Below, one piece after another: positions 49,326-62,378 of a DNA stretch of 64,000 bases. The notes under the pieces are model-generated. The model worked only from the letters and a program-made list of their open reading frames with translations. It was not told the DNA's origin and ran no database searches. The DNA lies in contig VWZL01000010.1 of the NCBI GenBank assembly GCA_013396915.1, positions 124,001-188,000 on the forward strand, read 5' to 3'. Source of the DNA: Stercorarius parasiticus. Lineage: Eukaryota > Chordata > Aves > Charadriiformes > Stercorariidae. Made by a program: the position numbers and the translations under genes. The stretch's first letter is position 1. Every line of letters starts with the position of its first letter.

Positions 49326-52300
49326 AGGCCTTCTGGAGAGACCTTTTCCCAGCCATTTCTCCTTGGCAGCTTCCCAGCTGGATCAGCGCGGCCCTTGTGA
49401 GGGTGCTGCTCTCTGGGGAGGCACGACTGCAGGACGGGCTGCCCTGTCTTGGTCTTGCGCTTTTGTTTGCAGTGATGGAGGATCTAAAGCTCAAAGCTTG
49501 CTGAGACCCTGTTGGCAAAACCCAGGTGGGTCTCCATCACCTCCTCGGTGCCCGTCTGTGTGGGCTTTGAAGTGCTGAAGATGCTGGAAATGTAGTGAAA
49601 ATGTAATATTGTTCACTCATTCCAGCAGTTTCTGCTCGCGGTATGTAGGAAGAAGAGTAGTTAATGCTGATAGGAGAAATTTTTATAATCTTCCCCGGCG
49701 CCGAGCTAACGCTGAGTCTTCTTGACGTGTGTCTTCCCATCTCCTGCCCACAAGCTCAGCCTACTTTTCCCACAAAGAGCAGCTGAGGCCTCCCCTTCCC
49801 TCCCCTCTTTCTGTGTCCGTGTCCTGCTTTGAGGTTTTCCAGGCAGCGCGGAGCTGCAGAACTTCTGCTCTTCAGTAGTTAAGAGACTTTGGAGCTGGGA
49901 AAAAATTAGGTCAAATTAACATAATCTCTAGAATTACATAGCATAGTGGTGTTGAAACACTTTTTAAAGCCTCAAGAGACAATTGATACCTTAATTCCCG
50001 TCATCACCAAGCCGCTGAGATACTCTTGCAGCGCGAGAGAAGCGCTTGGGTAGCAGCCGGGGCGTTCCTTCTCCCCGCTGGCTGAGAGCAGTGCCCTAGG
50101 ATGAGGGGACTTGAAATCTGGTTTATTTTGTCTTTTTCCCCCTATTTCTTGTATAATACTGGCCTAGTCCATGTCCCCTGAAACCACAGAGTAGTTCTGG
50201 GAAACAATCGTCTTGGTTTAATTTTAAAAAAAGGGAGAGAAAGACCTGCACGGAGACAGTTTCTGCGTCTAAATCTGATGCTGTGGGTACGCTGTCATCC
50301 CTAGCAGCTGCCCCATGGAAACTGCATTCTCGGAAGTCGTCCTTTTCACTTACTGGGGATAGCGTGGTCTGGATTCCTTTTCCCCTATCAAACAGAAGAG
50401 TCTGAAAGGGCTGCGTTTGCCACTCCGCGTGCGTGGCAGGTTACCCCTTTTGTGCAGGTTCCGATGACAGACATCTTTTCTTCCTTGCTTGCCTGCAGTA
50501 TTTCTACCTGGAACGCCTCCCAGCGTGACATGGAAGCGCAGCCCTGTCCCGAGGAGTTCATCTCGGAGTGGGGACAGCCGCTGCTCGGCCAGCCCGTGGG
50601 GCAGCAGCTGGGGGAGGACAGACAGATGGACGCGCGGGTGTAGGATGGAGCACGGCTGCGGCTCCCCACGCTCCCCCGCTGCTCCCAGTCCCTCCCCGCA
50701 ACCCCCTGCGTCCCTTTACCGTCCCCTCTTCTTTGACAAGGACAAATCCTCAATGGCTGCCGCCGGAGGCTCGAGCTACGAAGGCACGCTGAGCCTGTGA
50801 AGTGGTTTTACAGCAGGGAGGTTTTGGGGCAGATCTCTGCAAAGCTGCCCTGCCGCTTTCTGCAGGAGAAGGAAAAGCCGAGCGGTGGCAAAGTTTCCAA
50901 AACAGCACGACCTTTAAAGCTTTTCCTCTGTCACCGGTGCTCTACTTCAGTGTAGGTGCTTGAAAAGATTTCCTGCGTGACAGTTTGATCTTTTTCGTAT
51001 ATCCTCCAACTGCATTGATATTCCCACCGTCCTTTGGCGTTTCAGCTGTTATCGCTGGCAAACCCTTTTTTTATCAGTTCAAATTGTCCTTGTGGCTTTG
51101 TTCATTAAGATGTACAATACGATACGGCAGAGCAAACTGCATCTTTTGAATTACCCCTGGAGTCGTTCCTTGAAATACTGGCTTTGGACAGCTGTTGTTT
51201 CCTGGGAGATAAAGGTTCTTAATAATAGCAGAGCCCTCATCCTTGGGCCCGGCGTGGAGCGGAGCGGCTAGTCTGCCTTTTCAAGCACCCTTTTGCTGCC
51301 TTCTGGTCCTGCTTAGCACGTACACCTCCGCGCCCCGGGACCTACCCCATTATTTGTACATGCAGATTTGCATTTATCACACTTTCTCCGCAGGCGGATC
51401 ACGCAGGTGCCTTGGCAACAGTTTCGGTGGAGACGTGGGGGTGCGACGCACACGCGCGTTACCAGCGCTTCAGCCGCGCGTTGGATGCTGCCGGTTCTGC
51501 AGAGCCCCCGCTGCCCATCTTCCAACAGAACCAACGGCAAACTGGCAGATTCCGCTGTGGCTCTCTTTAATGCCATCTTAGACCATGTTTTAAACCCCAC
51601 CAATCCCTTAGAGTGTCCACGAGCAGGTGTGTGCGTGTTCAGGGGGCTGAGGCATCGGAGGCAGGGGTTTTTGCTTCGGAATTCCTGGGGTGTGCTCGTA
51701 CCTCCCGGATGAACTGGGTTGGAAAGCGCCGGGCCGGTGCTGTGGCTGGTTTTTTGTGCCATCCTAGCTACCCAAGAAATAATAGTGCCTGGCAATCTGA
51801 AGTCCTTGAGGAGAAGTGGTGGAGCAGGTTCTCAAAGCACGAATTCTCATGCCGGAAACCTTCCTCAAATGCAGAAAATGCTGGTTTGATCCACAGCGGA
51901 AGTTTGTTCTGTTCAGATTGCAGCTGGTTGTGTGAACACCTCCAATTGCGTGGAGCTTATTCCGACAGAAATCCGAGAAGGTGGTGGGCGGGAGGAACGC
52001 AATCCAAGTCATTCTTTGCTCAAATTACCTTGGGGGGGGTTGGGAGGTGAAGAGGCAGCGGGGGCATTGCTGAAGTACACTCGTGCCCGCAGAACCGCAG
52101 GCTTTGCATCTAGTCAATGCGGCTGCTGGTGGCGGCGTTCACGTGGAATTTAATCGTAATTAGGGAACGCTGGGTCTGTTCCCCAGCCGATCCCAGCACG
52201 GGGGTGGTGGTCGGCTCCAGCCTGGCCCTCTGGGCGTTTTTACAGCTTTTTCTCCCCATTTTCTGAGCAGCCCCCAGGAGGTGCCCATGCAGTCACCAGG

Positions 52301-52583
52301 CACCGGGCAGGTCGGACGGAGCCCCCGGGTCCTCCTGCGCTTGGTGCCACCGTGCAGGGACTCAGCCTGGGGATTTGTTCCCCCAAATTATTTATTATTT
52401 AACTTTCGCTTTCCATTGAAGCTTCTGCATGTCCCCGGTAAAATGTCAAGTTAATTTAAAGATGATAGTGCACTCTTCTGACATTTCCATCCAGGATGTG
52501 ACCGCATTAAAGGGAATAAAGGGAGACAGAGTAGCTGACAGGCCCGTTACAGAGAATAAAATGAAATAAAATGTAGTCTTTTT

Positions 52584-52615
52584 GTACCGTGTCCAGTCGG
52601 TAGCGGACACGGTAC
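52584..52615. other. Perfect 11-bp inverted repeat with 10-nt loop
   Basis: GTACCGTGTCC (52584-52594) and GGACACGGTAC (52605-52615) are exact reverse complements around a 10-nt loop, AGTCGGTAGC. The stem contains CpG on both arms. It lies in intron 8. It could fold in RNA or DNA; with one copy in the window I cannot tell whether it belongs to a mobile element. Confidence 0.6.
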
Positions 52616-53969
52616 TGTCACGCCTCCGGTCGTGGGTGGTGGTGCAGCGTAAGCCGTGCAGAAACCAGCATGTTGCTGGGCAGAAAAGGTGCGTGTGGAG
52701 GAGAGCCAGGGCAGAGGGAGCCGGGCAGGGGACATGTGTCCCCCCCAGGATGAGACGGGCTGTGGGCAGAGCAGAGGAGGGGCCGGGGCTCGCCCGGGGT
52801 TGTGGGATGCCTGGCAGCGCGGTGGGCCACCCTCTGGAGCCCAGGGTTCCGCTGGGAGCCAGCGCTGTGCCGGCACCGCACGTTGTCGGCTTCGGGAAAC
52901 GATGGTCCAGTTCGCTGTTTGCAAGGTTGGGATCGAAATAAACCCCAAATCCCGGCAGATCCTTCTGGAAAAACACAGAAAGGCGTAGCTGGAGCCGCAG
53001 CACTGATTTCGGAATGGTTTTGTTCTTGTTGCACACAACTTCCATCCAGATTGTGATTAGTTTTGTGAAACATCTGGTCCGCAAATCCAGCCGTCCCCGG
53101 GGTGCGTTGCAACATGCCCCTACACAAAAGCTTTCAGCGCAGGCTGGGACCGCTGGACGGAGGATTATCCTGGAGTACCGTAACGCAAGGTACATTTTCA
53201 CCCCTCCTGCCGAGGAGCGTTTGGCGAGGGAGAGGAGCTGCCGGGCTTTTCCGCGCCGTGGGTTTGTGGAGCCCCTTTGCGATGCTCCTGATGCTGCTGA
53301 TGGACCGCAGGCGCTTCAGCGGGAAGGACGGGGAGCTCTGCAGGGCTCCTCGCTAGCCGTGAGGACCTGAAACAACGCAGAAATCCCATTCGTAGTGCTG
53401 CAGGCTGCTCCCTAAGGCTGCTGTGAAACCAGCAGGGTGAGGGAATTCGCGCTCGCCCTGGTCAGTAAATGTTCGGGAGTCAGGAAAACCAGACAGGATA
53501 AGAGCTCCGCAAGTCAGCGATCAGCTTGGCGTTTGTTTTTGGTTCAGAAAGCATCTTAAAAAGCAATATATTGCATGGGTATCTATGCTTATTCATACCT
53601 CTCTACTTTTTTTTTAAAGTGTTTTTTGCCATTCTTTGGACGATGTGCTGTTGTAGCTCTCTTTACGATAGCTGAGTGCTTTTAAGCTCCAGTGTATCGT
53701 GTGCTTCTGTAGGGCTGCAGCGCTGCAGCTCGGGCACGCGAGTTGGCAAATTTAATTTTGCTGACGGGGTTTTAATATTCCTCCATCGTACTCGTTCTGT
53801 TTGAGGCTGTGGACTAATTACGGACGAGTTTAAAGGGCCCAGTCTGTCACACTCCGCAAACAAGTTGAAGTTGGAGAGAATCCATTTGAAAAAATGAGGA
53901 GGCATAGCGATGGAGCTCGTAACTCAACTAAATGTCGCCCAGATGCCTTCCTGCAGTAATTTTATAAAT

Positions 53970-54003
53970 ATGTGTATCTGTGTGTGCGTGCGCGTGCTTG
54001 TGT
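53970..54003 (+). repeat. TG/CG dinucleotide-rich patch
   Basis: Alternating pyrimidine-purine sequence (TGTGTATCTGTGTGTGCGTG and onwards CGCGTGCTTGTGTA). Imperfect microsatellite with Z-DNA-type alternation, in intron 8. Confidence 0.6.
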
Positions 54004-57000
54004 AGCTACCTAATGAAGTGGTGAGTGCCTAAAACTTGGGTGTCGTCCGAGTTGTCTTAGCTGGCAGATAACACCATCTGTATCGCCAGACGACGCGTGG
54101 TAGCGTCTTCATTCAAGAGCTGGCCACACAAAACTCTCTTCCTGGGACCAACGCTGAAAAGAAATGACGATTAAGTGAAAAGTGCAGCTTTAGAGAGGCC
54201 AGTGGTCCCAATCTTGGATACCTTCTGTAATTACAAACCAGTCTTCTGGGGCGTTTATGTACACGTAGATTTTGAAGGACCATTGCATTGTTTTACTGCT
54301 CCCCATACAGCACGTTTTGTTGTCTTAGCGATTAAAATCAGGAAGGGCAGCCTTTATCTTTGTCTGAAGATGGAAAGTGCCACAGTGAGCCCCTTTGTTT
54401 CTGTGCTTTCTACCTCCTCCGCTTTGCCGCATCTTGGAAAACAGCCTTTTCAGCAGCAGCTGACCATTGCGAGGGATAACCGTCGGCTGCCTGCGGTGGT
54501 GCGGCTGCTCACGTCTATGGCTCAGGACCAGAAGGGGGCTTTTTGGTGGTGGCAAAGCCTTTCCTTGGCTTCAGTCAACCGCAGTTAGGTCAGAGACAGA
54601 TCAAGGAGTTTCTTGTCGGTCCCTATTTGAGGAGAAGTGATGATTTTTCTTCTAGGACGTGGGCAGAAGTTTAATCTCCGGGGTGCCGTCTGCCTGGTCC
54701 GGCATAGAAACATGGCTCTTCTTGACAGTGAAGTGGAAGCCAGTGGCACCTGGAATTCAGGGAAGCACGTCCAAAGTTAGCCCATCCGTCTTAAAATTAC
54801 GGGTTTTGCTAGCAGCAGCCTTGTGGGGCCGGGGACGTTCCTTGCTGCGTAAGGCGGAGTTCGGTACGTGCGCAGTTTTACGTGTGTTCGTTCCTTCGGT
54901 CCCAGGGCGAGCGTGACAGTTCTTCTCTCCTTTGCCGCGCGAGCGCTGTAGTGGTGTGCCTGTGGCGGGGCCGTTCCTCGCCTTGCTTTAACGTGAGATT
55001 ATTCCTCTGGAGCACTGTGTGCATGCGGTCCTTCTTCTCAAAGAAGACTCTGGGATGGAAACGGACTTCCAGAAAACTCATTCTAAACTTTAACTGGTCT
55101 GTGTTTCCTATTGCAACCATCCAAACCATTTGCTAATCATAACTTTGTCATTCCAGCTGCAGCCAACATGTTGTTTGACTTGGATATTTGTTCGCACTTA
55201 CAACCGCTTGAGAACTTTATTTTTTGTAACCTGTTGGTCTCTGTCCCCAGACGGGGAAGCGAGCTGCACTGTCCAGTTTGCACTGTTCCTTGACTAATAT
55301 CTCTTCCAGCACGTGAATTCAAGTTCGCTTTCAGCAGATTCTCTATTTAGCGTCAAAGCTGACGTAACTTTTTTTATTACAGGAAGACAGTAAATTGAGA
55401 CTATTGATAGATGCCAAGGTGCTATCTCAGGAATTAATACTCAGTTTTCCGACCCTCTCTAAACAACAACTTTCCCCCCACCTCCACCGCCATTTTCCCC
55501 GCCACCGTTTGCTCGGTTAAAACGAGGCATCGCTGGGGGATTGCTGCCCGAAACCAAAGAGCAGCCCCGCTCTTGTTCTCCTCCCGGCTCCGAAGGCTCC
55601 CCTTGAGCCTCCCCCGGAGCTCCCGGCAGGAGAACAAGCGCCGGCGTACGGAAGCGTGCGTTAGATTTGGTTGCCAAGACGAGACCAGTACGTGTTGGCA
55701 GTGGAAACAGGCTAATGACAGCTTGATAATCTGTTATGCAAATCTTGGTGCAGTTTGTTAAATTGCGCAGGGTTTATTTGTTTTTGCTTTCATAATTAAA
55801 GCATGTAGGCCTCGTATCTGTAAGTATTGTGTATTCCTTGTATGATCCTTGTCCTCACTGGTGCTTCAGAAAGTCAGACCCGGGCTGTCCCCAGCTCAGT
55901 CGCACAGGAAGGGGTCCTGCTCGCTCCGCTGCTGCGCGGGTGCCGGGGAGAGCCCGGCCGCAGCACGGGAAGGAGGGGACACGCCGGTGCGAATTGGCTG
56001 CTCTTGCAACGACAAAACTCAAGCTCGGGGCCGCTTTGCAGAACGACACGGGAGCGCGCTTCCCTGCACATACCTGTGCGATTTTACTCATTGAAACATT
56101 GCCTGCATCCAACCGAGGGGACTCCTGCGGAACCCGGGCTCCGCTGCCGGCTCAAAGCCATCAGGAGGGACCCGCAGGTGACACTGGCGTTGGGAGGAGC
56201 CGGCCCGCTGAACCAACAGCATCCCAGAACACATAGAGCCAGACCAAAAGTAAACGAGTTCCAACCACTGAAACAAGCCCGTAATTTGGATAATGGGGAC
56301 AAACAGGACTTATTGGTGCAGAGGAAATAACTTAGGACGCTGTCAGGAAAAGCCTTCAGATTTGGGTCGGTCTTTAAACTTGCCTGTTCAAACACCTGTG
56401 AGGAGATGAAGCGTCCCCCCGTTGGCAAGGCAGCCACCCCCGAGAGGTTTCCCATGGCCTGTAATACGTAGGGGGTAAAGTCAGCTTCAGACTAATGACC
56501 AAAAAACTCAATTTTAATTGCCAATAACTGTTAAGCAGTTAACTGTTGCGATAGAGGGACTGGTCATTTCCGCCTGCCTTTGCCCGTGCTAGAACAATGT
56601 TTTTTACACTGAAAAAAAGGTGCATCTTACAGGTGCGTGGCTGGCTGTAGCCGAGGCCAGGAGGCCACGCACACCTCAGAACTAGCCCTGCGCTTTCTCC
56701 TGCTTAGCCTTTGCTTGCCACCTCTGGAAGTCTGGCTCCGGAGGCTGGGCCGTGCACTGACGTGCCTGGAGGCTCCCTGCGTGGGATGAAGGAAGAGAAG
56801 AGGTGGGCACGGATCAGCCCCGGCCCCTAGCGCTTTGATGGAGGCAATGTTTGAATGCGTAAAAGCCATGTTCCAAGTGTCGGCTCTTTGTCCTGGTCTT
56901 GAGCTTCTGTTTTGGTCCTTACCAACTAAAGCGTTGCTGTCGGTGTTCTCCCCCGTCTCCTGTCCCCCTGACTTTGCAACCACCAGTAATTGTGCTGGCA

Positions 57001-57163
57001 AGGTCTTGGAAAAAGAGAAAAATTTACTGTTTTCCTCAGGCTCATAGCTTTTGAACTGGAGGCATGTCTTCTAAACAGTGCAACTCACTTCAAATGCTTT
57101 TTGCCTTTCATTTTATTATTGCTTGTCACGCAATGTTCTTTGAAAGCTTGCTCATATATTATC

Positions 57164-57248
57164 TGTTCCATTTTTTCCATTTTCCCTTTTTTTGCATGCT
57201 GTTCCTCCTGTTTCTTCCCTTCCTCCAATCCTCTGTTCCCGTGTGTAG
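57164..57248 (+). promoter_or_regulatory. CADM1: Pyrimidine tract with RBFOX motif upstream of exon 9
   Basis: The 85 bases before mini-exon 9 are almost entirely C and T, with repeated CTTCC, TTCTTCCC and CCTCC blocks, ending in GTGTGTAG. A TGCATG hexamer sits at 57193-57198, about 50 bases before the exon, inside the 13-mer TTTGCATGCTGTT. UGCAUG is the binding site of RBFOX splicing factors, and CU-rich tracts bind PTB proteins; both usually repress an exon when placed just upstream. Presence of the motifs is seen; their use is inferred. Confidence 0.5.
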
Positions 57249-57281
57249 ACACAACGGCGACGACAGAACCGGCAGTTCACG
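57249..57281 (+). CDS. CADM1: CADM1 exon 9: alternative stalk mini-exon
   Basis: A 33-nt exon, phase 1 at both ends, which with flanking split codons encodes DTTATTEPAVHG. This is the known alternative stalk segment of mammalian CADM1 and appears identical to what I recall of it. The acceptor is GTGTGTAG after a long pyrimidine tract. The donor is G|GTTGGT, preceded by CAC, a weak site because +3 and +4 deviate from GTAAGT, as expected for a cassette exon. Including it adds 11 residues with four Thr, all potential O-glycan sites, next to the Thr run of exon 8. In mammals the stalk variants differ in glycosylation and ectodomain shedding. Because the exon is so short, identification rests on exact peptide agreement, correct phase and correct order. 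Confidence 0.93.
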
Positions 57282-59436
57282 GTTGGTATCACATTCCTGT
57301 TTATCTTATTTCTCAGCGCTGCTGAGTGGCAAGACAAGCCTGGGAAGGGGAGGCCAAAAAGGGAAACGTAGTCTTCAAGGGAAAACCATGTTTCAGGTGG
57401 ACTGATCTCATAAATATAACATGGGTTTGAAGGCTGGAAAGTCTGTCTGGGCTTGTCATTTCTGTTGTGAGCTTCGCAGCCGGCTGCTCCAGTGCCAGGC
57501 GAGCACCGATCCCCCAAGCCCCGCGGAGACAGGGAATAAATAGGAATCCAAATCTAATTTTTTGGGAGGCGAGTGAAATGTGGAGGGTTTTTTCTCTGGT
57601 TGGGAGTTTGTAGGACAGGGCGTCTGCCGGCATGGGGCGGCCTGGGGCGTGCCGGGGACGCTCAGAGAGGAGCGGAGGTCAGCGCTGCAGCGTGCGTTAC
57701 TGCACTGCAGAAGAAGATTTGGAAAACAAGGAGCAACGCTTTGCTGTCAGCATAGCAGTCTAGCGAACTCACCCCTCTCGTCCGCTCCCGGCAGCCTAGC
57801 GAGCAGCTTGACGGCTTCCTTAGCGTCCTACATTTTTAAGGCGAGCCTAAATAGTCACTTCAGACTGGAAGCTGAGCATACTGGTTTTTGGCACGAGCTC
57901 GCTTTTCGGCTACAGAACCGAAACCTCTGACAATTTTAATTAAGGCTAATCCATATTTGAGTTTGCTATTTTAGTGTCTTTTCACTCTGAGAAGTCGAGT
58001 GTTTCTTTTATTGACAGAAGTCTAATGCAGAAGAACCCCTTTTCCCTGCCTGCTCCCCCCGCGGCGGCTCCCGGGCGATGGGAGAGGGAGGACGGAGTAA
58101 AGTCACCGTTACGCAGCGATGCCCCGTGTCAAGTGGAGGGACGTGCAGGTCTTGTCCCAGATAACTTACCTACTTGGATGCATTTTCCCACTTGACGTAA
58201 AAATTGGAAGCCTTCAGGCATACTTGTGTTTTCTCTAGATTGCCCGTCTCCCTCTGTATGTTTAATGTCAAGATTCCGTGACGAGCGTCATGGCAAGGCA
58301 ATAATAGTCCAAGTGACGCCTCGTCCAGCACTACGCTGACACTTGCGAAAGTCAGATGAAGGCAAAACGTTAATCACCCGATCGTTAAGCCGTGGGGGGA
58401 GCCTTGCAGAGCTGCTTCTGAAGATGGCAGCCCGGTTTAATCACCCGCAGGTCTGCTCAGTGCCCCTCGCTCAGGTGGTCAGGGTCCCACTGCTCTTTGA
58501 AGTCCCAGCAGGCGTTTTGCTCTCCGAGGAGTGTCTGCGGGCAGTCGGGAAGGGCAGGAGAGACGCGGGGGTCAGGCGGAAAGGAAGGTGGCTCCATCCC
58601 CACCGTCCTCCCCAGCCCCTGCGGTTTGGCCGTAGCCAGGGCTCGGCAGCGGCCGTGGGGCATCCCGCTGCGGCAGCGCTCGCAGGGAGAGGGGTTCGGC
58701 CAAGGTGCTCTGCCTTTAGTACTAGAATTTGCTGAGAAAAACGGCCCAGGCAAAAGAGCAGAGTGCCCTGCAGGGTCAGAAAACAGAGCTGGTTTTTCTC
58801 TTTGTCTCAGACAGCCCCAGGGGTGCACGGGTGCGGGTGCTGCTGCCCGCTTTTGGGCAGGGTCAGGCAGCCTGACACTGGCGTGACTTCCAGCGTCACG
58901 TCTGGGTGTCTCAGCAAGGCTGTTCTGACACGCAAGGGTCTTCCTCTCCGGCGTGAAGGTGGGCTGGGGAGGCTGAGCATCCTCGCTGCAGACAGGGCTG
59001 CGAGGCTCCGGCACTGGGTGGCTTTCATCGTTTTCACTTGCATTGGGGAAAGCCACAAAAAGCGTGTTTTTACCTCAAGGAGCACCTCTGTTTCCAGCTG
59101 GGGGGGAGGACTGACAGCTGACATGACGGGCCAGCCCAGTCAAAGGGCCTGCCACAGACTTTCCTGCCTTAAAACCCGGCCGGTTTGTACCGAGCCCCCC
59201 GCGCTTGCCCTGGGGGTGCTTTTCCCGTGGAGACTCCGGGGTTTCTTTCCAAGCTTGTGTTGCTGGAGTGTGTATGGAGTACACCAGGTGTTTCTGTATG
59301 TTGGCCATTTGTTCTTACCGATGTCCGATGGGAGTGAGCATGTCTGTGAATGACTAGAAATGCATGGGCATGAACTACAGCCAAATGGATTTTCTCCAAA
59401 AACCATTTTAAATGAATTGGGGGAAGAAAAAATGAA

Positions 59437-59477
59437 ACCAAAAAAAAAAAAGAAAAGAAAAAAAAAGAACCCAAAAA
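59437..59477 (+). repeat. A-rich low-complexity tract
   Basis: Mostly A with scattered G and C (AAACCAAAAA, AAAGAAAAGAAAAAAAAAG, AACCC). It could be a decayed retroposon tail, but nothing recognisable lies upstream of it. Confidence 0.65.
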
Positions 59478-62378
59478 AGAGATTGCTAGCAAAGAAAACG
59501 AAATGTAAGGCTAGTGTGGAGCCAGCACAATACTTCAATCTGGGAAAGGATTTTTGAGTAATTTAATTTTTTGGAGTGTATCCTAGAGGACTGGGGGGGG
59601 AAGGAGTCCTGTATGTGTGTGCATGTAACAGCGGTAGCAAAGCCCCTGCCATTCCTGTTTCCTCCTGGAATGGAGATGACGGCAGCGATGCATGAGTGAC
59701 TTAAAGCACGAACATTGTTAACTCTTTTGTTTAAAGATGAGAGCTTAACTGTAAATTTTCTGATGCACTTTCTCCTTTCTCTGCACTGTTCATTGCCAGA
59801 ACTCCAATAACAGCATGGTCATGGCCGGCAGGAAGGCTTGTGCTTCTGCTGCACCGCGCTAAGCCGGGTTTCCCGAGCTCAAGCCCTCCTTCCCTGCCTG
59901 GGGCCAGGCTGCCGGCGGGGCTGGCACCGCAGCTCCCTGCGCGGCCCGAATCGGGGCAGACCGCGCCAGAGCCGGGGGAGTAACTCCGTCTCGGAGAGGC
60001 TGCCGCCGCCGAGCCTGCAAAGAAAACCCTTTTTCTGCCGTGCCCGTTCTTGTCCTTCCCCCTGCCCTTCTTCCCCTCAAAGTCAACCTGTGAGATTTTG
60101 GTTTTCCGGCCGCCGGGGCGCTTACCCCCGGTGCGGGGCTGCTGCCCTTTGGGGAGCCCTCGCCTCGCGCCCCCTGCCCGGGCAGGACATGTATAAGCAG
60201 CCGTGACCTTATACATGATGGTCTTTTGCTACGGCAGAAGTAATTTTGCCATTTTTTCCCAAATTTTGGCCCTGCCCTCTCATAAGCGAAGAGCTTTAAG
60301 AGCTCAGGAATGGTTTTCCCAGGTGGCGGGCGATGCCCGTCGCACGGAGCCGCTGTCCCTGGGCAGTCCCGGCCAGACACACGTGGGGGGCGAGGGGGAT
60401 GCTCGGGGCGGCGCTTCGGCTCCCCCCACCCCCCGAGGCAGAAACACGGCAGGATTTCTGCTCGTCCTCACGAAAAGGTAGGGCGAAAAATAATCTCTTC
60501 TGAAGCTGGCAAAGCAGGAAGTCTGGAGCCAAGGCTAAAATCACGAAAACATCCCAATCGTGAATGAAGAGTGACAAGAAAATACCTTGCCCTTATTATA
60601 GCAGGTAAATTGTTTTATAAGCTGCAAATTCTTCCCCGAAGGCCCATATGAATTTTTAATTGCGGCCTCAGCAGGGTTTTGTACGAGGAGGTTTAACACT
60701 ACCGTGTTAAGCTCTCGTTGCTTTTCCCGATAGCGCTCGGTCTCGGAGAGCGAGTTTTACTCGTCTGCAGCCAAAAGCTGAGCCGTGCCCGAGCGCTCCT
60801 CACCTCGCAGGTCTCGCCAGACCCACGGCACGGCACGCCAGGAAAACGCCTCCGTACTCTCGGCATTAACGTTACCGAGCGGCTCTGCCTGCCCAGCTGC
60901 CTGTCCTTTGGAAAACGCCCTGTTTAAAAGTGCAACTAACAGTAAATACATTCCTAAAGATATTTCAGGGATCCGGTCCTTGGGGCAATTGAATAAAACA
61001 TCACAAAGCTCTCTGCACATGCTCCGCTTTCTGTGCGGGGCGCCGGAATAGGCAGCATAAAACGGAATCCCTAAGTGGTTATTTACAGCTTGATACGAAA
61101 GCGAAAATTGTCTTTTCCTTAAAAAGCGGAGGTAGCTGAGGAAGCGGCCCAAAGCAGAGTCCCCGCGGCATGGGGAGGCGGGAGCCGAGCGCCACGCCGG
61201 CTTTCCCGCGTGGACCAGGAGTCGTGGCAGGCTCGGAATTCCTTCGGAGCCGAAGGGAGAGGAAGGGACTCCGATAGCTGGTACGGAAGTTCAACGAGAA
61301 AAGTCAAGAAGTAATTTACCGCATGTTTAAAATGCCTCGCAACAGGTTTTGATACTGTTCGGCGGCATTTTTAAGTATACCAGGTGCAGGCAGAAACTGA
61401 ATTGCGGAATTGTTAAATTTTCTTTTGAAAAAGCCTTCATAAAAAATGCAACGTTGCCCTTTTTCGTTATTGAGAAAATGTAGTTCCTTTTAAGTGAAAG
61501 GGAGGGCTCTACAGAAGCAATTTGGGAGAGAGAAAAGTTGAAGGGCTCCTCTTCGGAGCCCAGGTTGGCATGTCCAGTGCTTCTGTGAGTCAGCTGTAAT
61601 TATATTTATAAATTGGATTACAGTAAAAAAGGGGAGCGCCCTGAAATCCAGGAGCGGCGCACAAACAACCTTCTTGCTATTAATCTAAACGCCTTCCCAC
61701 TTCAGAAGATAATTCCGCCTGTAGCTTCCAGGTGACTTGATGGATTTTAAACACCGTCACTGAAAAGGAGTTTTATTTTTAATGAGAGAGAGATATATAT
61801 GCGTATAGCCTGCTGCTTTCCGATGGGGACAGTCTCACATCGGCTACGCTGCATTAACATCTTGGCTATTTAAAAGAAAGTCGATGTTTTTAGCAGCCGG
61901 CGGGCTCACGCCGCCAGGTTTCCCAAGAGCCAGTGACGGTGCTGTCCCTTCAGGGGAAACACAAAGATAAACAGTGTTTTCAAAATAGAAAATCACAGCT
62001 TTACAGACAGCGTCAGCTGCCTTTTGGGGCCAGGAAAGCGTGTCTCACCTAACTGCTTTATCAGCTTTGAGGACAGAGACTTTTTCCATAAATGCATCAA
62101 ATTTGGGAAATTAAAAAAAGAGGTTTTGTCAGCTCTTTTTTGCAGAAGATACAGCCTGCAGTTTGCACGCACAGATGCCCTACAGTACGGAAACGCGATC
62201 CGCAATACTCACTAATTGATACGTTGCCCGGCTTGTCAACATTTACCAAAAAAAGATTGAATTTTGGGGGAAATTGGAAGAAAATTTGACATTGCTGTAT
62301 GCATCCAGAACCTAAATTGAACAGGACTAAATTGGGAGATTGCCCCCCGCGATGACTAAAAGACAGAGTTTGGGGGTC

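Larger units (their letters stand above)
47350..57248 (+). other. CADM1: CADM1 intron 8
   Basis: 9899 nt, upstream of alternative exon 9. Holds T-rich runs (48110-48130), a 20-bp tandem duplication (49281-49325), a perfect hairpin (52584-52615), a TG/CG-rich patch (53970-54003) and several GC-rich, stop-poor segments (for example 52446-53201). The last 85 bases are strongly pyrimidine-rich and contain a TGCATG. No CR1 tail or coding exon recognised. Confidence 0.9.

Noticed and set aside
50499..50643. Possible cryptic exon after a strong acceptor (TTGCTTGCCTGCAG) in intron 8
   Set aside because: No good donor before an in-frame stop, and no similarity to any CADM1 isoform.
52446..53201. 251-codon minus-strand open frame in intron 8
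   Set aside because: Overlapping frames on both strands are also open, the peptide has no recognisable family, and the sequence is GC-rich.
59785..59830. Minus-strand peptide GHDHAVIGVLAM, which resembles the start of the CADM1 transmembrane region (DHAVIGG)
   Set aside because: It is on the wrong strand for the gene, is not followed by a hydrophobic helix, and has no splice sites in the right place. Chance match of about seven residues.
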